Source of the DNA: Mycobacterium vicinigordonae
GTDB lineage: Bacteria > Actinomycetota > Actinomycetes > Mycobacteriales > Mycobacteriaceae
DNA length: 64,000 bases
Direction of reading: 5' to 3'
Assembly: GCF_013466425.1 (NCBI RefSeq)
Contig: NZ_CP059165.1
Location: 2,170,001 to 2,234,000 of the forward strand
Part shown: positions 29,021 through 38,547 of the stretch, one piece after another
Layout: the number at the start of each line of letters is the position of its first letter
Numbering within the stretch: the first letter of the stretch is position 1
Notes under the pieces: model-generated
Databases searched by the model: none
Told to the model about the DNA's origin: nothing
Seen by the model: only the letters and a program-made list of their open reading frames with translations
Position numbers and translations under genes: made by a program

Positions 29021-29770
29021 ATGAGCCGGTCCTGGCCTCCGCGCACGGTGATCCGCAAGTCCGCGGGTCTGCGCACGCTGGAGTCCGCGCTGTACCGCAA
29101 CGGCCTGGGCCCGGTCGCCGGGGTCGACGAGGTGGGCCGCGGGGCATGCGCCGGTCCGCTCGTGGTGGCGGCCTGCGTGTTAGGTCCTGGCCGGTTGGAA
29201 AGCCTTGCCGCGCTTGACGATTCGAAGAAGTTGACGGAAAGGGCGCGGGAGAAGCTGTTCCCGCTGATCCGTCGCTACGCGCTGGCCTACCACGTGGTGT
29301 TCATCTCGTCGGTCGAGGTGGACCGCCGCGGCGTGCATGTGGCCAACATCGAGGGCATGCGACGCGCGGTCGCTGGGCTGGCGGTGCGTCCCGGGTACGT
29401 GCTGAGCGACGGGTTCCGGGTTCCCGGGCTGGCGGCGCCGTCCCTGCCGGTGATCGGCGGCGATGCCGCGGCGGCCTGTATCGCCGCGGCCAGTGTGCTG
29501 GCCAAGGTAAGCCGGGATCGGTTGATGGTCGCCATGGACGCCGAGCATCCGGGTTATGGCTTCGCCGACCACAAGGGTTACAGCACCCCGGCGCACAGTC
29601 GCGCGCTGGCCGCACTGGGCCCCTGCCCGCAGCACCGCTACTCGTTCATCAACGTGCGGCGGTTGGCGACCGGGATGCTGGTCAGCTCTGGAGGTCCGGG
29701 CGCGCGCGCCGATTACGAGTGCGCAAAGATGGGGCCAAGGTTCGAGGATGAAGGACGTCTGAGCAGATGA
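29021..29770 (+). CDS. rnhB: Ribonuclease HII
   Basis: 249-residue nuclease that cuts the RNA strand of RNA-DNA hybrids and misincorporated ribonucleotides. The motif [14 protein letters not shown] contains the catalytic Asp36 and Glu37, with further acidic residues in VLSDGF and in the [15 protein letters not shown] segment. ATG 29021 is 13 nt after lepB. The stop overlaps the next start as ATGA (29767-29770), which indicates translational coupling. Confidence 0.95.
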   Translation: MSRSWPPRTVIRKSAGLRTLESALYRNGLGPVAGVDEVGRGACAGPLVVAACVLGPGRLESLAALDDSKKLTERAREKLFPLIRRYALAYHVVFISSVEVDRRGVHVANIEGMRRAVAGLAVRPGYVLSDGFRVPGLAAPSLPVIGGDAAAACIAAASVLAKVSRDRLMVAMDAEHPGYGFADHKGYSTPAHSRALAALGPCPQHRYSFINVRRLATGMLVSSGGPGARADYECAKMGPRFEDEGRLSR

Positions 29771-30072
29771 GCGCTGAGGATCTCGAGAAGTACGAAACCG
29801 AGATGGAGCTCTCGCTGTACCGCGAATATAAAGACATCGTCGGTCAGTTCAGCTACGTCGTGGAAACCGAGCGCCGGTTCTATCTCGCTAACAGCGTCGA
29901 AATGGTGCCCCGCAACGCCGACGGCGAGGTGTATTTCGAGCTGCGGTTGGCCGACGCCTGGGTATGGGACATGTACCGTCCTGCCCGGTTCGTCAAGCAG
30001 GTGCGCGTGGTGACGTTCAAGGACGTCAACATTGAGGAAGTGGAGAAGCCCGAACTGCGACTGCCGGAGTAG
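29767..30072 (+). CDS. DUF2469 family protein
   Basis: 101-residue acidic protein of an actinobacteria-specific family (Rv2901c-like) whose function is unknown. It starts [20 protein letters not shown] and has no Cys or membrane segment. It is coupled to rnhB by a 4-nt overlap. It ends 12 nt before the convergent GAF-ANTAR gene, with no terminator hairpin visible in between. Confidence 0.88.
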   Translation: MSAEDLEKYETEMELSLYREYKDIVGQFSYVVETERRFYLANSVEMVPRNADGEVYFELRLADAWVWDMYRPARFVKQVRVVTFKDVNIEEVEKPELRLPE

Positions 30073-30084
30073 CCGCCGCGGCCG

Positions 30085-30828
30085 CTAGAAACTCTCCTCG
30101 GTGATTTCCAACTCGCCCCGGGAGTCGATGATCTTGCGGGCCACGTCGGCCAGCTTGATGTTGAGGCCCTGGGAGTGACGCCGCAGCAAGTCGAAGGCCT
30201 CATCCTCGTTCATCTCGTGCAGCATCATCAGCATGCCGACCGCCTTGCCGATCTCCCGGTTGCTCAACAGCCCCCGCCGCAGGCTGGCGGCGTCTTCGCC
30301 GTGTGCGATCGCGTTGATCGCCACGCTGGCAAACGACGCCAGCACCGCTGCGCTGCCCGCGGATTCGGAGTCAAAGACATTTGGCGTCTCGCTGAACAGG
30401 TTCAGCGCGGCGCCCTTGCGTTTGTCGATGAGCAGCCGGAACCCCATTGCCCCGCGCACCGGGGTGTCGGCGAGCAGCTTGGCCGCGAACTTCGGCCACT
30501 GCGTCGGAACGCTCAGGTCCGATTCGATCTGGGGTGTTTCTTCCTCGATCGCGTCGATGCACGGGCCGTCCCCGGCACGTCGTTCCAGCTCGTCGATGCG
30601 GTGCGCCAGGCTGCTGCTGGCGCCAACGGTGACGTAGCGGTCCCCGCGTTTGACCATCAGGCTGGCGTGATCGCAACCGGGGACCACCAGGGTGGCGGCC
30701 ACGCAGATCGCGGCATACATCTGGCTGGCGTCGGATCCCTGGTAGATGATCTCGGCTAGGGCTGCGAATACGGTCGCGGGGTCGGCGATCAGCGCGCCCT
30801 TGGACGGACTCTCCGGTTCGTTGGCCAC
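30085..30828 (-). CDS. GAF and ANTAR domain RNA-binding antiterminator
   Basis: 247-residue regulator. An N-terminal GAF sensor domain covers about 20-170. A C-terminal ANTAR domain covers about 185-240, with the pattern LLSNREIGKAVGMLM...DEAFDLLRRHSQ. ANTAR proteins bind paired hexaloop RNA hairpins and prevent termination. GTG 30828 was chosen for its GGGAGGTAAC ribosome binding site rather than a longer open frame. The gene follows the WS/DGAT gene on the same strand, about 59 nt away. In M. tuberculosis fdhF occupies this place. Confidence 0.88.
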   Translation of the reverse strand: MANEPESPSKGALIADPATVFAALAEIIYQGSDASQMYAAICVAATLVVPGCDHASLMVKRGDRYVTVGASSSLAHRIDELERRAGDGPCIDAIEEETPQIESDLSVPTQWPKFAAKLLADTPVRGAMGFRLLIDKRKGAALNLFSETPNVFDSESAGSAAVLASFASVAINAIAHGEDAASLRRGLLSNREIGKAVGMLMMLHEMNEDEAFDLLRRHSQGLNIKLADVARKIIDSRGELEITEESF

Positions 30829-30887
30829 GTCGTTACCTCCCTTCGGCGCTGCGTTCTGGCCGTACCTTAGTCCGGTGGTCATCACAG

Positions 30888-32243
30888 TCACACACCGACG
30901 GCGCGTTCGAGGTCTTTCAGAGACGTCTCCAGATGACTGAGCATGCGTTGCAGGTGGGGCACACTGCCTCTGGCGCCGACCAAGCCGAAGTCGAGGTTTT
31001 CGGCGTTGTTGGTCACCGTGATGTTCATCGCCTGCCCGTCCAGGGTGATCGACAATGGGTAATTGCCGACCATCTCTGCGCCCCGCCAGTACAGCTTCTC
31101 CTTGGATCCCGGAACATTGGAGATCACGATGTTGAACGGTGGCGGCGCGGTGCGGATGAATCCCGGAATCAGCCCAAGGAAAAGTCCGCCGGTCAGGAAA
31201 GCGGACAAGGCCAGTTGCTGCACCTGGGGGAGCTGGTTGAACAGCTGCTTCTGTTCCGACATCGACGAGCTGATCCCACGAAGACGCTGGCCAGCGTCCT
31301 CCACATCGGTATTGAGGTTGCACAACACGGTCCCGACCGAGTTCCCGCCGCCTTCGCTGCCCTCCTTGCGAAGACTCACCGGAACCATCGCGATCAGCGG
31401 CGCATCCGGCAGCGCATTCTGTTCGATCAGATACGCGCGGAGGGCGCCCGCGGACATCGCCAGCACGACGTCGTTGAAGCTGACGTTCGTGGCAGTCTTC
31501 ACGCCGAAGATGCGTTCCAGCGGCCAGGACTGTGCGGCGATGCGCCGAGCGCCGCCGATCCGCACGTTGAACATGGACTTAGGTGCTCGAAACGGGAAGG
31601 TGAGCTGTTGCTCGAGCAACGCCGCGCGCGCCAGTGACAAGGTCGACGGGGCCAAGCCCGCTGCCGCCCCGATCGCGCCGGTCAGCGACTGCAGCGCCGA
31701 CGCGTTGCTGCCCTTTTCCGGCTTGTGGCGCGGTTTGAGCTCCCAAGGCACCCGAATCTCGCCGTCGTTCGGATCGCTGGTGAACGCGCGCTGGATCAGA
31801 CGCATGGCGGAGACGCCATCCATCAGTGAGTGGTGGAACTTGGTGTAGACCGCGTAGCGCCCGTCACTGAGACCCTCCACGAGGTGCGCTTCCCATAGCG
31901 GGCGGTGCCGGTCGAGCAGGCTGCCGTGCCAGCGCGAGCAGACCTCGAGCAACTCACGTACGCGACCCGGGCGCGGCAGCGCGGACCGGCGGAAGTGATA
32001 GTCGAGTTCCACCTCACGGTCCACCGCCCACGCCAGGTTGGTGACCGGACCCACGAACGAGGGGTGTTTGCGGAACGTCGGTTGTACGTCGGTGCGGCTG
32101 AGCATCGACTCGTACGCTTCGGTGACGAAGTCTTCGTTGGCGCCGTCGGGCGGTTGGAATAACTGCAACCCTCCGACGTGCATCGGATGCTCCCGTGATT
32201 CTCCGAGCAGAAACATAGAGTCGGTCGGCGCGATCAGCTTCAT
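30888..32243 (-). CDS. Wax ester synthase / diacylglycerol acyltransferase (WS/DGAT)
   Basis: 451-residue bacterial WS/DGAT-family enzyme that transfers acyl groups from acyl-CoA to diacylglycerol or fatty alcohol, making triacylglycerol or wax. The catalytic motif HHSLMDG is near residue 138. The C-terminal domain has the conserved ISNVPG segment. ATG 32243 gives the family N terminus MKLIAPTDSMFLLGE; an upstream in-frame start would add 25 unrelated residues. It belongs to a multi-copy mycobacterial family, and the exact lipid product cannot be read from sequence. It is followed by the GAF-ANTAR gene. Confidence 0.9.
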   Translation of the reverse strand: MKLIAPTDSMFLLGESREHPMHVGGLQLFQPPDGANEDFVTEAYESMLSRTDVQPTFRKHPSFVGPVTNLAWAVDREVELDYHFRRSALPRPGRVRELLEVCSRWHGSLLDRHRPLWEAHLVEGLSDGRYAVYTKFHHSLMDGVSAMRLIQRAFTSDPNDGEIRVPWELKPRHKPEKGSNASALQSLTGAIGAAAGLAPSTLSLARAALLEQQLTFPFRAPKSMFNVRIGGARRIAAQSWPLERIFGVKTATNVSFNDVVLAMSAGALRAYLIEQNALPDAPLIAMVPVSLRKEGSEGGGNSVGTVLCNLNTDVEDAGQRLRGISSSMSEQKQLFNQLPQVQQLALSAFLTGGLFLGLIPGFIRTAPPPFNIVISNVPGSKEKLYWRGAEMVGNYPLSITLDGQAMNITVTNNAENLDFGLVGARGSVPHLQRMLSHLETSLKDLERAVGV

Positions 32244-32446
32244 GTTTTGCCCCTTTGCCCGAAAGTACGACCCCGCGATTGACGGCGTAGGTATAGCCAA
32301 CTGTGGCGTCTCGCACACATTTGGTGACGTGTCTCGTTCAAGAGTCTGACCGTCGGCGGCGTGGGAAGGCTGACCGGGCTCGGCGCCGCTGACCGAGGAC
32401 GGTCCGACAGGCGGCTTTGGCGGCGGGGATGTGACGCCGCGCCCGG

Positions 32447-32452
32447 TAATCT
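32447..32452 (+). promoter_or_regulatory. Putative -10 element for leaderless fdhD transcript
   Basis: TAATCT lies 7 nt before GTG 32460, the first codon of a short ORF that overlaps the fdhD start. The word TAATCTGGC is the same as in front of smc (3111-3119). Confidence 0.5.
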
Positions 32453-32459
32453 GGCGGCC

Positions 32460-32501
32460 GTGACAACCGTGGCAGTTGAGCGGATCCAGTGGGGCACGTA
32501 A
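32460..32501 (+). CDS. Leaderless 13-codon ORF overlapping fdhD start
   Basis: The likely transcript start at GTG 32460 opens a 13-codon [16 protein letters not shown], that ends at TAA 32499-32501. The fdhD start codon GTG 32489 lies inside it, in another frame, so ribosomes that finish the short ORF could restart on fdhD. No similarity is recognised. It could be a leader peptide or simply the way fdhD is reached on a leaderless mRNA. Confidence 0.4.
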   Translation: MTTVAVERIQWGT

Positions 32502-33313
32502 CCGCGCGGCGCCGGGTACGGCATCTTGCTGCCGATCACGCCAGTGACCGGTCGGAGACGCTGGCGGTCGAGGAGCCGTTGGAGATCCGGGTCAACGGGG
32601 CGGCGGTAGCGGTAACCATGCGTACACCCGGCTCGGATGTCGAACTGGCGCAAGGGTTTCTGCTCACCGAAGGGGTAATCGTCCGGCGGGCCGATGTGCA
32701 CACCATTCGCTACTGCGACGGCCGCGACGCCGGTGGCGTCAACAACTACAACGTGCTCGACGTGACGCTGGCTGCCGGCGTCGCACCCCCGAGTCGCGAT
32801 GTGACCCGCAACTTCTACACCACGTCGTCCTGCGGTGTCTGCGGCAAGGCGTCGTTGGACGCGGTGCAACTACTGAGTCATTACCCGCCGGGCGACGACC
32901 CGGTCTGCGTCACCACTGCCGCCCTGGAGAGAATGCCGGACCAGTTGCGCAGCGCGCAAAAGGTTTTCGCGGCCACCGGGGGTTTGCACGCCGCTGGACT
33001 GTTCGGAGCGGACGGCACGATGTTGGTCGTGCGCGAGGACATCGGCCGGCACAACGCGGTCGACAAGGTGATCGGCTGGGCGCTGGAGCACGAGCGGGTG
33101 CCGCTGACGGGATCGGTCCTGCTGGTCAGCGGTCGGGCATCGTTCGAGTTGACCCAGAAGGCGTTGATGGCTGGGATCCCGGTGCTGGCGGCCGTTTCGG
33201 CGCCGTCGTCGCTGGCGGTGTCGCTGGCCGAGGAGTCGGGCATCACCCTGGTGGGGTTCCTGCGCGAGGACTCGATGAATGTCTATGCACGCGCGGATCG
33301 GGTGGCCCGCTGA
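32489..33313 (+). CDS. fdhD: Formate dehydrogenase accessory sulfurtransferase FdhD
   Basis: 274-residue FdhD, which passes sulfur from a cysteine desulfurase to the molybdenum cofactor of formate dehydrogenase. The key CxxC is Cys115-Gly-Val-Cys118, in [10 protein letters not shown]. Other family segments are [21 protein letters not shown] and [14 protein letters not shown] 32489 is the first available start, because an in-frame stop lies at 32477-32479. No formate dehydrogenase gene is adjacent in this window. Confidence 0.94.
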   Translation: MGHVTARRRVRHLAADHASDRSETLAVEEPLEIRVNGAAVAVTMRTPGSDVELAQGFLLTEGVIVRRADVHTIRYCDGRDAGGVNNYNVLDVTLAAGVAPPSRDVTRNFYTTSSCGVCGKASLDAVQLLSHYPPGDDPVCVTTAALERMPDQLRSAQKVFAATGGLHAAGLFGADGTMLVVREDIGRHNAVDKVIGWALEHERVPLTGSVLLVSGRASFELTQKALMAGIPVLAAVSAPSSLAVSLAEESGITLVGFLREDSMNVYARADRVAR

Positions 33314-33421
33314 CCGCTCGGCCTGTGGATGAAGGGCTGACTGGGGATAGACAGCCGCTGTCGATGCCCTTCGGGCCGCTGCCGCACCGCCGGTGTCGGG
33401 GCGCACTGGCAGTTTGGCGGC

Positions 33422-33790
33422 ATGACGACGTTGACGCGGGCCCAGCTCGGGGCGCTGGGCGAACAACTGGCTGTTGACCACCTGAGCGGCCTCGGGTTGC
33501 AGATCCTGCACCGCAACTGGCGCTGCCGCTACGGCGAACTCGATGTGATCGCCTGCGATACATTAAGTCGCACTGCCGTTTTCGTTGAGGTCAAGACCCG
33601 CACCGGGGACGCCTACGGCGGGGTGGCGCAAGCGGTGACCGAGGCGAAGGTGCGTCGGCTGCGTCGGCTGGCCGGCCTGTGGTTGGCCGATCAGGACCAG
33701 GGTTGGGCGGCCCTGCGCATCGACGTGATCGGGGTGCGCATCGGCCGGCGTCCGACCCCCGAACTGATCCACCTCAAGGGTGTCGGCTGA
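33422..33790 (+). CDS. YraN / UPF0102 family nuclease-like protein
   Basis: 122-residue protein of the UPF0102 (YraN) family, which has a restriction-endonuclease-like fold. Core motifs are GELAVDHLSGLG-like N terminus, ELDVIA and VFVEVKTRTG, the latter carrying the putative metal-binding Asp, Glu and Lys. It is coupled to the next gene through TGATG at 33788-33792. It stands before comM and dprA, which suggests a DNA-processing role. Confidence 0.9.
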   Translation: MTTLTRAQLGALGEQLAVDHLSGLGLQILHRNWRCRYGELDVIACDTLSRTAVFVEVKTRTGDAYGGVAQAVTEAKVRRLRRLAGLWLADQDQGWAALRIDVIGVRIGRRPTPELIHLKGVG

Positions 33791-35301
33791 TGGCGCTCGG
33801 GCGGGCGTTCTCGGTGGCGATTCAGGGGCTCGACGGGCACATCGTGGAGATCGAAGCCGACATCACCTCGGGGCTGCCGGGAGTGCACCTGGTCGGTCTG
33901 CCCGACGCGGCGTTGCAGGAGTCCCGCGACCGGGTCCGCGCCGCCGTCACCAACTGCGGCAACACCTGGCCGATGGCCAGGCTCACCCTCGCGCTATCGC
34001 CGGCCACCCTGCCGAAGGTCGGATCGGTCTACGACATTGCCCTGGCCGCCGCCGTGCTCTCGGCGCAGCGCAAGAAGCCGTGGCACCGGTTGGAGAAGAC
34101 GGTCCTGCTCGGCGAGTTGTCTCTGGACGGCCGGGTGCGGCCGGTGCGCGGGGTGCTCCCCGCGGTGCTCGCGGCCAGGCGCGAGGGCTGGCCGGCGGTC
34201 GTCGTCCCGACCGCCAACCTGGCCGAAGCCGGCCTGGTGGACGGCATCGACGTCGGTGGTGTGCGCACCCTCGGGCAACTGCGGGACTGGCTGAACGGCT
34301 CCGCCGGCCTGGACGAGCCCGCCGACGCATCCGACGCCGAGGAGGAGCCGCTGATGGACATGGCGGACATCGTCGGACAGTCGCAGGCCCGCTTCGCCGT
34401 GGAAGTCGCCGCGGCCGGCGCGCATCACCTGATGATGACCGGGCCGCCCGGTGTGGGTAAAACCATGCTGGCACAACGCCTTCCGGGACTGCTACCCCCG
34501 CTGACACACCGCGAGGCGCTGGAGGTCACCGCGATCCACTCGGTGGCAGGGCTATTGTCCGCGGACACACCGCTGATCACGCGGCCGCCGTTCGTGGCGC
34601 CACATCACAGTTCCAGCGTGGCCGCGCTGATCGGCGGCGGGACGGGCATCGCCCGCCCCGGTGCGGTCAGCCGAGCCCACCGCGGAGTGCTGTTCCTCGA
34701 CGAGTGCGCCGAGATCGGTGGCCACACGCTGGATGCGCTGCGCACCACGTTGGAGGACGGTGAGATACGCCTTGCCCGCCGCGACGGGGTGGCGTGCTAC
34801 CCGGCCCGATTCCAGCTGGTGATGGCGGCCAACCTGTGTCCGTGTGCACCCGCGGATCCGCAGGATTGCCAATGTCCAGCCGCGGTGAAGCGCCGCTACC
34901 TGAGCAAGTTGTCCGGTCCGCTGCTGGATCGGGTCGACCTGCGGGTGCAAATGCACGTGGTGCGGGCCGGGGCGTTCTCGGCCGCGGACGGCGAACCCAC
35001 CGCGCAGGTACGCCGCCGGGTGGCGCAGGCCCGGCAGGCCGCGGCCCATCGCTGGGAACCGTACGGGTTCAGCACCAACGGCGAAGTCAGCGGCGCGTTG
35101 CTGCGGCGTAAGTTCCGTCTCGGCAGCGCCACCATGGAACCGCTGCGCAAAGCGGTGGAGCGCGGCATCCTCAGCATCCGTGGGCTCGATCGCACGCTCC
35201 GGGTCGCCTGGACGCTCAGCGACCTGGCCGGCCGTACCGCCCCGGGAGTCGCGGAAGTTGCTGCGGCACTGAGCTTTCGGCAGTCGGGAGCGGCGCGGTG
35301 A
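33790..35301 (+). CDS. ComM / YifB-family AAA+ ATPase (Mg-chelatase-like)
   Basis: 503-residue AAA+ protein. The N-terminal ChlI-like (Lon-like) domain covers about 1-170. The ATPase core has Walker A GPPGVGKTML near residue 218 and Walker B GVLFLDECAEIG near 300. A C-terminal Mg-chelatase-associated domain follows. ComM in other bacteria is a hexameric helicase that drives branch migration in natural transformation. Its position between yraN and dprA, with 4-nt overlaps on both sides, fits that role. Same length as Rv2897c. Confidence 0.92.
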   Translation: MALGRAFSVAIQGLDGHIVEIEADITSGLPGVHLVGLPDAALQESRDRVRAAVTNCGNTWPMARLTLALSPATLPKVGSVYDIALAAAVLSAQRKKPWHRLEKTVLLGELSLDGRVRPVRGVLPAVLAARREGWPAVVVPTANLAEAGLVDGIDVGGVRTLGQLRDWLNGSAGLDEPADASDAEEEPLMDMADIVGQSQARFAVEVAAAGAHHLMMTGPPGVGKTMLAQRLPGLLPPLTHREALEVTAIHSVAGLLSADTPLITRPPFVAPHHSSSVAALIGGGTGIARPGAVSRAHRGVLFLDECAEIGGHTLDALRTTLEDGEIRLARRDGVACYPARFQLVMAANLCPCAPADPQDCQCPAAVKRRYLSKLSGPLLDRVDLRVQMHVVRAGAFSAADGEPTAQVRRRVAQARQAAAHRWEPYGFSTNGEVSGALLRRKFRLGSATMEPLRKAVERGILSIRGLDRTLRVAWTLSDLAGRTAPGVAEVAAALSFRQSGAAR

Positions 35302-36443
35302 GTGCCTGCGACCGGCAGCTGGCGTGGGCCTACCTATCGCGGGTGGCTGAGCCGCCCTGCGCGCAACTGGCGGTCCTGATCGACTCGGTGGGACCGCAGG
35401 AGGCCGCCGACCGCATCCGGCGTGGCGCGGTCGAGGGCGAGCTGGCCCGACGCACCGATGCAAGGCGCCATATCGAGCAGGGAAGCGCGGACCTGCGACT
35501 GCTGCAGAGCCGAGGTGGACGGCTGATCACCGCCGATGACGAAGAATGGCCAGCGCTGGCGTTCGCCAGCTTCGGCAATATGGCGGTGCGCTCGCGCAGC
35601 GGGGCGCCGCTGGCGTTGTGGGCGCTGGGGCCGGCCCGCCTAGACGAGGTGTCCTATCGCTCGGCGGCCGTCGTGGGCACCCGGGCCGCCACCGGCTACG
35701 GCGAGCACATCGCGGCCGACCTGGCGGCCGGTTTGGCCGAACGTGACGTCGCGGTCGTCTCCGGTGGTGCCTTCGGCATCGACGGCGCTGCGCACCGCGC
35801 GACGCTGGCGGCGGACGGGACCACCGTCGCGGTGCTGGCCGGCGGGATCGACGTCCCCTATCCGGCCGGGCATTCCTCCTTGCTGCATCGGATCGGCCGA
35901 ACCGGCCTGCTCGTGACTGAATACCCGCCGGGTGTCCGGCCGGCCCGGCACCGCTTCTTGACCCGCAACCGGCTGGTGGCCGCGCTGGCGGGCACTGTGG
36001 TGGTGGTGGAGGCGGGACTGCGCAGCGGCGCCGCCAACACTGCGGCCTGGGCGCGTGCTCTGGGCCGGCTGGTAGCCGCGGTGCCCGGACCGGTGACGTC
36101 GTCGGCGTCGGCGGGGTCGCACGTGCTGCTGCGCGGTGGCGCGGAATTGGTCACGCGCGCCGAGGATGTCGTCGAGCTCGTCGGACGCATCGGCGAGCTG
36201 GCCGAAGATGAGCCGCGGCCCGGCACCGCGTTGGACGGGCTCAGCGACGCCGAGCGGCGGGTGCACGACGCGTTACCGGGCCGCGGCGTCGCCACCGTCG
36301 ACGAGATCGCCGTTGCGTCCGGGCTGGTGCCCGAGCAGGTGCTGGGGCCCTTGGCGTTGTTGGAGGTAGCCGGCCTCGTGGAGTGCGAAGACGGGCGCTG
36401 GCGCATAGCGCGCCACCGTAGTGAACGACCGCGGCTCGTATAG
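35298..36443 (+). CDS. dprA: DNA processing protein DprA
   Basis: 381-residue DprA/Smf protein that loads RecA onto incoming single-stranded DNA. The Rossmann-like domain shows VVGTRAATGYG near residue 120, SGGAFGIDGAAH near 155 and LAGGIDVPYP near 181. A C-terminal winged-helix domain follows from about 310. GTG 35298 overlaps the comM stop as GTGA. It belongs to the compact yraN-comM-dprA block. Confidence 0.93.
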   Translation: MSACDRQLAWAYLSRVAEPPCAQLAVLIDSVGPQEAADRIRRGAVEGELARRTDARRHIEQGSADLRLLQSRGGRLITADDEEWPALAFASFGNMAVRSRSGAPLALWALGPARLDEVSYRSAAVVGTRAATGYGEHIAADLAAGLAERDVAVVSGGAFGIDGAAHRATLAADGTTVAVLAGGIDVPYPAGHSSLLHRIGRTGLLVTEYPPGVRPARHRFLTRNRLVAALAGTVVVVEAGLRSGAANTAAWARALGRLVAAVPGPVTSSASAGSHVLLRGGAELVTRAEDVVELVGRIGELAEDEPRPGTALDGLSDAERRVHDALPGRGVATVDEIAVASGLVPEQVLGPLALLEVAGLVECEDGRWRIARHRSERPRLV

Positions 36444-36477
36444 TCGAATGAAATCGGGGTTCGAACAGGAGGATTCA

Positions 36478-37329
36478 GTGGCAGGTCGGCCTCTGCAAGC
36501 ATTCGAGGTGGTCAGTACCGAGCAGCTCACGCCGCACATGATCAGGGTGGTGTTGGGCAGCGACCATTTCGACACCTTCGTGCCCAGCAAGTTCACCGAC
36601 TCCTACGTGAAGCTGGTCTTCGTAACCGACGGCGTAGACGTCGCAGCGCTGCCGGAGCCGCTGACCCTGGACAGCTTCGCCGAACTGCCGCCGGAGAAGC
36701 GGCCCGCGGTGCGCACCCTGACCGTGCGCCGCGTCGATGAGCAGGCCCGGCAGATCACCTTGGACATCGCCATTCACGGCGAGCACGGTGTGGCCGGTCC
36801 GTGGGCCGCGTCGGTGCAACCGGGTCAACCGATCTATCTGATGGGCCCCGGTGGCGCCTACACGCCCGACCCGGCGGCCGACTGGCACCTGCTGGCCGGG
36901 GATGAATCGGCGATCCCGGCCATCGCGGCTGCCCTGGAGGCGCTGCCCGACACCGCCGTCGGCAAGGTGTTCATCGAGGTCGCCGGACCCGACGACGAGA
37001 TACCGCTGGCCGCCCCCGAATCGGTCGAGGTGAACTGGGTCTACCGGGGCGGGCGCGCCGACCTGGTGCCCGAAGACCGAGCTGGCGACCACGCGCCGCT
37101 GATCGAGGCGGTCACCACGACGCTGTGGCTGCCGGGCCAGGTGCATGTCTTCATCCACGGCGAGGCGCAAGCCGTCATGCACAATTTGCGTCCCTACATC
37201 CGCAAGGAGCGTGGCGTCGGTGCCCAGTGGGCGTCCTCGATCTCGGGTTACTGGCGCCGGGGCCGCACCGAAGAGTCATTCCGGGCATGGAAGAAAGAAC
37301 TCGCCGAGGCGGAGGCCGGATCCCAGTAG
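36478..37329 (+). CDS. viuB: Siderophore-interacting protein / ferric reductase ViuB
   Basis: 283-residue siderophore-interacting flavoprotein, the same length as the M. tuberculosis protein. An N-terminal FAD-binding barrel includes [14 protein letters not shown], and a C-terminal NAD(P)H-binding-type domain contains [18 protein letters not shown]. It is expected to reduce ferric siderophore complexes. GTG 36478 is fixed by AGGAGG at 36467-36472 with 5-nt spacing. A TATAGT at 36439-36444 could be its own -10. No IdeR-type iron box is visible. Confidence 0.9.
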   Translation: MAGRPLQAFEVVSTEQLTPHMIRVVLGSDHFDTFVPSKFTDSYVKLVFVTDGVDVAALPEPLTLDSFAELPPEKRPAVRTLTVRRVDEQARQITLDIAIHGEHGVAGPWAASVQPGQPIYLMGPGGAYTPDPAADWHLLAGDESAIPAIAAALEALPDTAVGKVFIEVAGPDDEIPLAAPESVEVNWVYRGGRADLVPEDRAGDHAPLIEAVTTTLWLPGQVHVFIHGEAQAVMHNLRPYIRKERGVGAQWASSISGYWRRGRTEESFRAWKKELAEAEAGSQ

Positions 37330-37354
37330 GGCACCGGGCTGGCATTCTCTTCGC

Positions 37355-38515
37355 ATGGCATTCGGCGATTACCAGTACGAGATCTACTTCCAGGGCCTGT
37401 CCGGCGTCACGCCTTCGCTACCGATGGCCTACACGGAGTTGGAAGCCAGGGCGCAGCTGGCCATGCCGCCATCGGTGTGGTCCTACGTGGTCGGGGGAGC
37501 CGGCGACGAGCGCACCCAGCGGGCCAACCGCGAGGCCTTCGACCAATGGGGCTTGATGCCACGCATGTTCGTCGGCGCCGCCGAACGCGACCTGACGGTC
37601 GATCTGTTCGGCTTGAAGCTGCCTTCGCCACTTTTCATGGCGCCGATCGGGGTGATCGGGCTGTGCGCGCAGGACGGCCACGGTGACTTGGCCACCGCGC
37701 GCGCCGCAGCCCGCACCGGGGTCCCGATGGTCGTCTCCACGCTCACCGCCGATCCGCTAGAAGACGTCGCCGCGCAATTCGGCGACACCCCCGGGTTCTT
37801 TCAGCTCTACACGCCGAAGGATCGCGATTTGGCCGCCAGCCTCGTCCAGCGGGCCGAGGCCGCCGGCTTCAAGGCCATCGTCGTCACGCTGGACACCTGG
37901 ATCCCAGGTTGGCGCCCGCGGGACCTGAGCACCGCCAACTTTCCGCAGCTGCGCGGGCACTGCCTGAGCAACTACACCAGCGACCCAGTCTTCCGCGCCG
38001 GCCTAACCAAGCCGCCCGAGGAAGACCCGCAAGGGGCCGTGCTGCGCTGGGCACAGCAGTTCGGAAATCCCCTGACCTGGGCCGATCTGCCCTGGCTGCG
38101 CTCGCTGACCGACCTGCCTTTGCTCATCAAGGGCATCTGTCACCCCGACGACGCCCGGCGCGCCAGGGACGGCGGCGTCGACGGCATCTACTGCTCCACC
38201 CACGGCGGCCGGCAGGCCAACGGCGGTTTGCCCGCGCTGGACTGCCTGCCTGGTGTGGTGGAGGCAGCCGAGGGCCTGCCGGTCCTGTTCGACTCCGGCA
38301 TCCGCAGCGGCGCCGACGTAATCAAGGCGCTGGCCATGGGCGCGACCGCGGTCGGTGTCGGCCGGCCGTACGCCTACGGCCTGGCGCTGGGGGGTGTCGA
38401 CGGCGTCGTTCATGTACTGCGCATGCTGCTCGCCGAGGCCGACTTGATCATGGCCGTCGACGGCTACCCGACGCTTAAAGATCTCACCCCGGACACGCTG
38501 CGGCGCGTCCGGTAG
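37355..38515 (+). CDS. Lactate 2-monooxygenase (FMN alpha-hydroxy-acid oxidase family)
   Basis: 386-residue FMN enzyme closely resembling M. smegmatis lactate 2-monooxygenase, which converts L-lactate and O2 to acetate and CO2. Shared segments are [36 protein letters not shown] and [20 protein letters not shown]. The catalytic His is in [11 protein letters not shown] near residue 286, where the better-known enzyme has SNHGG, so Asn is replaced by Thr. ATG 37355 is 25 nt after viuB. I do not know an equivalent at this locus in M. tuberculosis. Confidence 0.88.
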   Translation: MAFGDYQYEIYFQGLSGVTPSLPMAYTELEARAQLAMPPSVWSYVVGGAGDERTQRANREAFDQWGLMPRMFVGAAERDLTVDLFGLKLPSPLFMAPIGVIGLCAQDGHGDLATARAAARTGVPMVVSTLTADPLEDVAAQFGDTPGFFQLYTPKDRDLAASLVQRAEAAGFKAIVVTLDTWIPGWRPRDLSTANFPQLRGHCLSNYTSDPVFRAGLTKPPEEDPQGAVLRWAQQFGNPLTWADLPWLRSLTDLPLLIKGICHPDDARRARDGGVDGIYCSTHGGRQANGGLPALDCLPGVVEAAEGLPVLFDSGIRSGADVIKALAMGATAVGVGRPYAYGLALGGVDGVVHVLRMLLAEADLIMAVDGYPTLKDLTPDTLRRVR

Positions 38516-38547
38516 AAACACCGCGCCCCTTTTGTCAGCGTGGGGGA

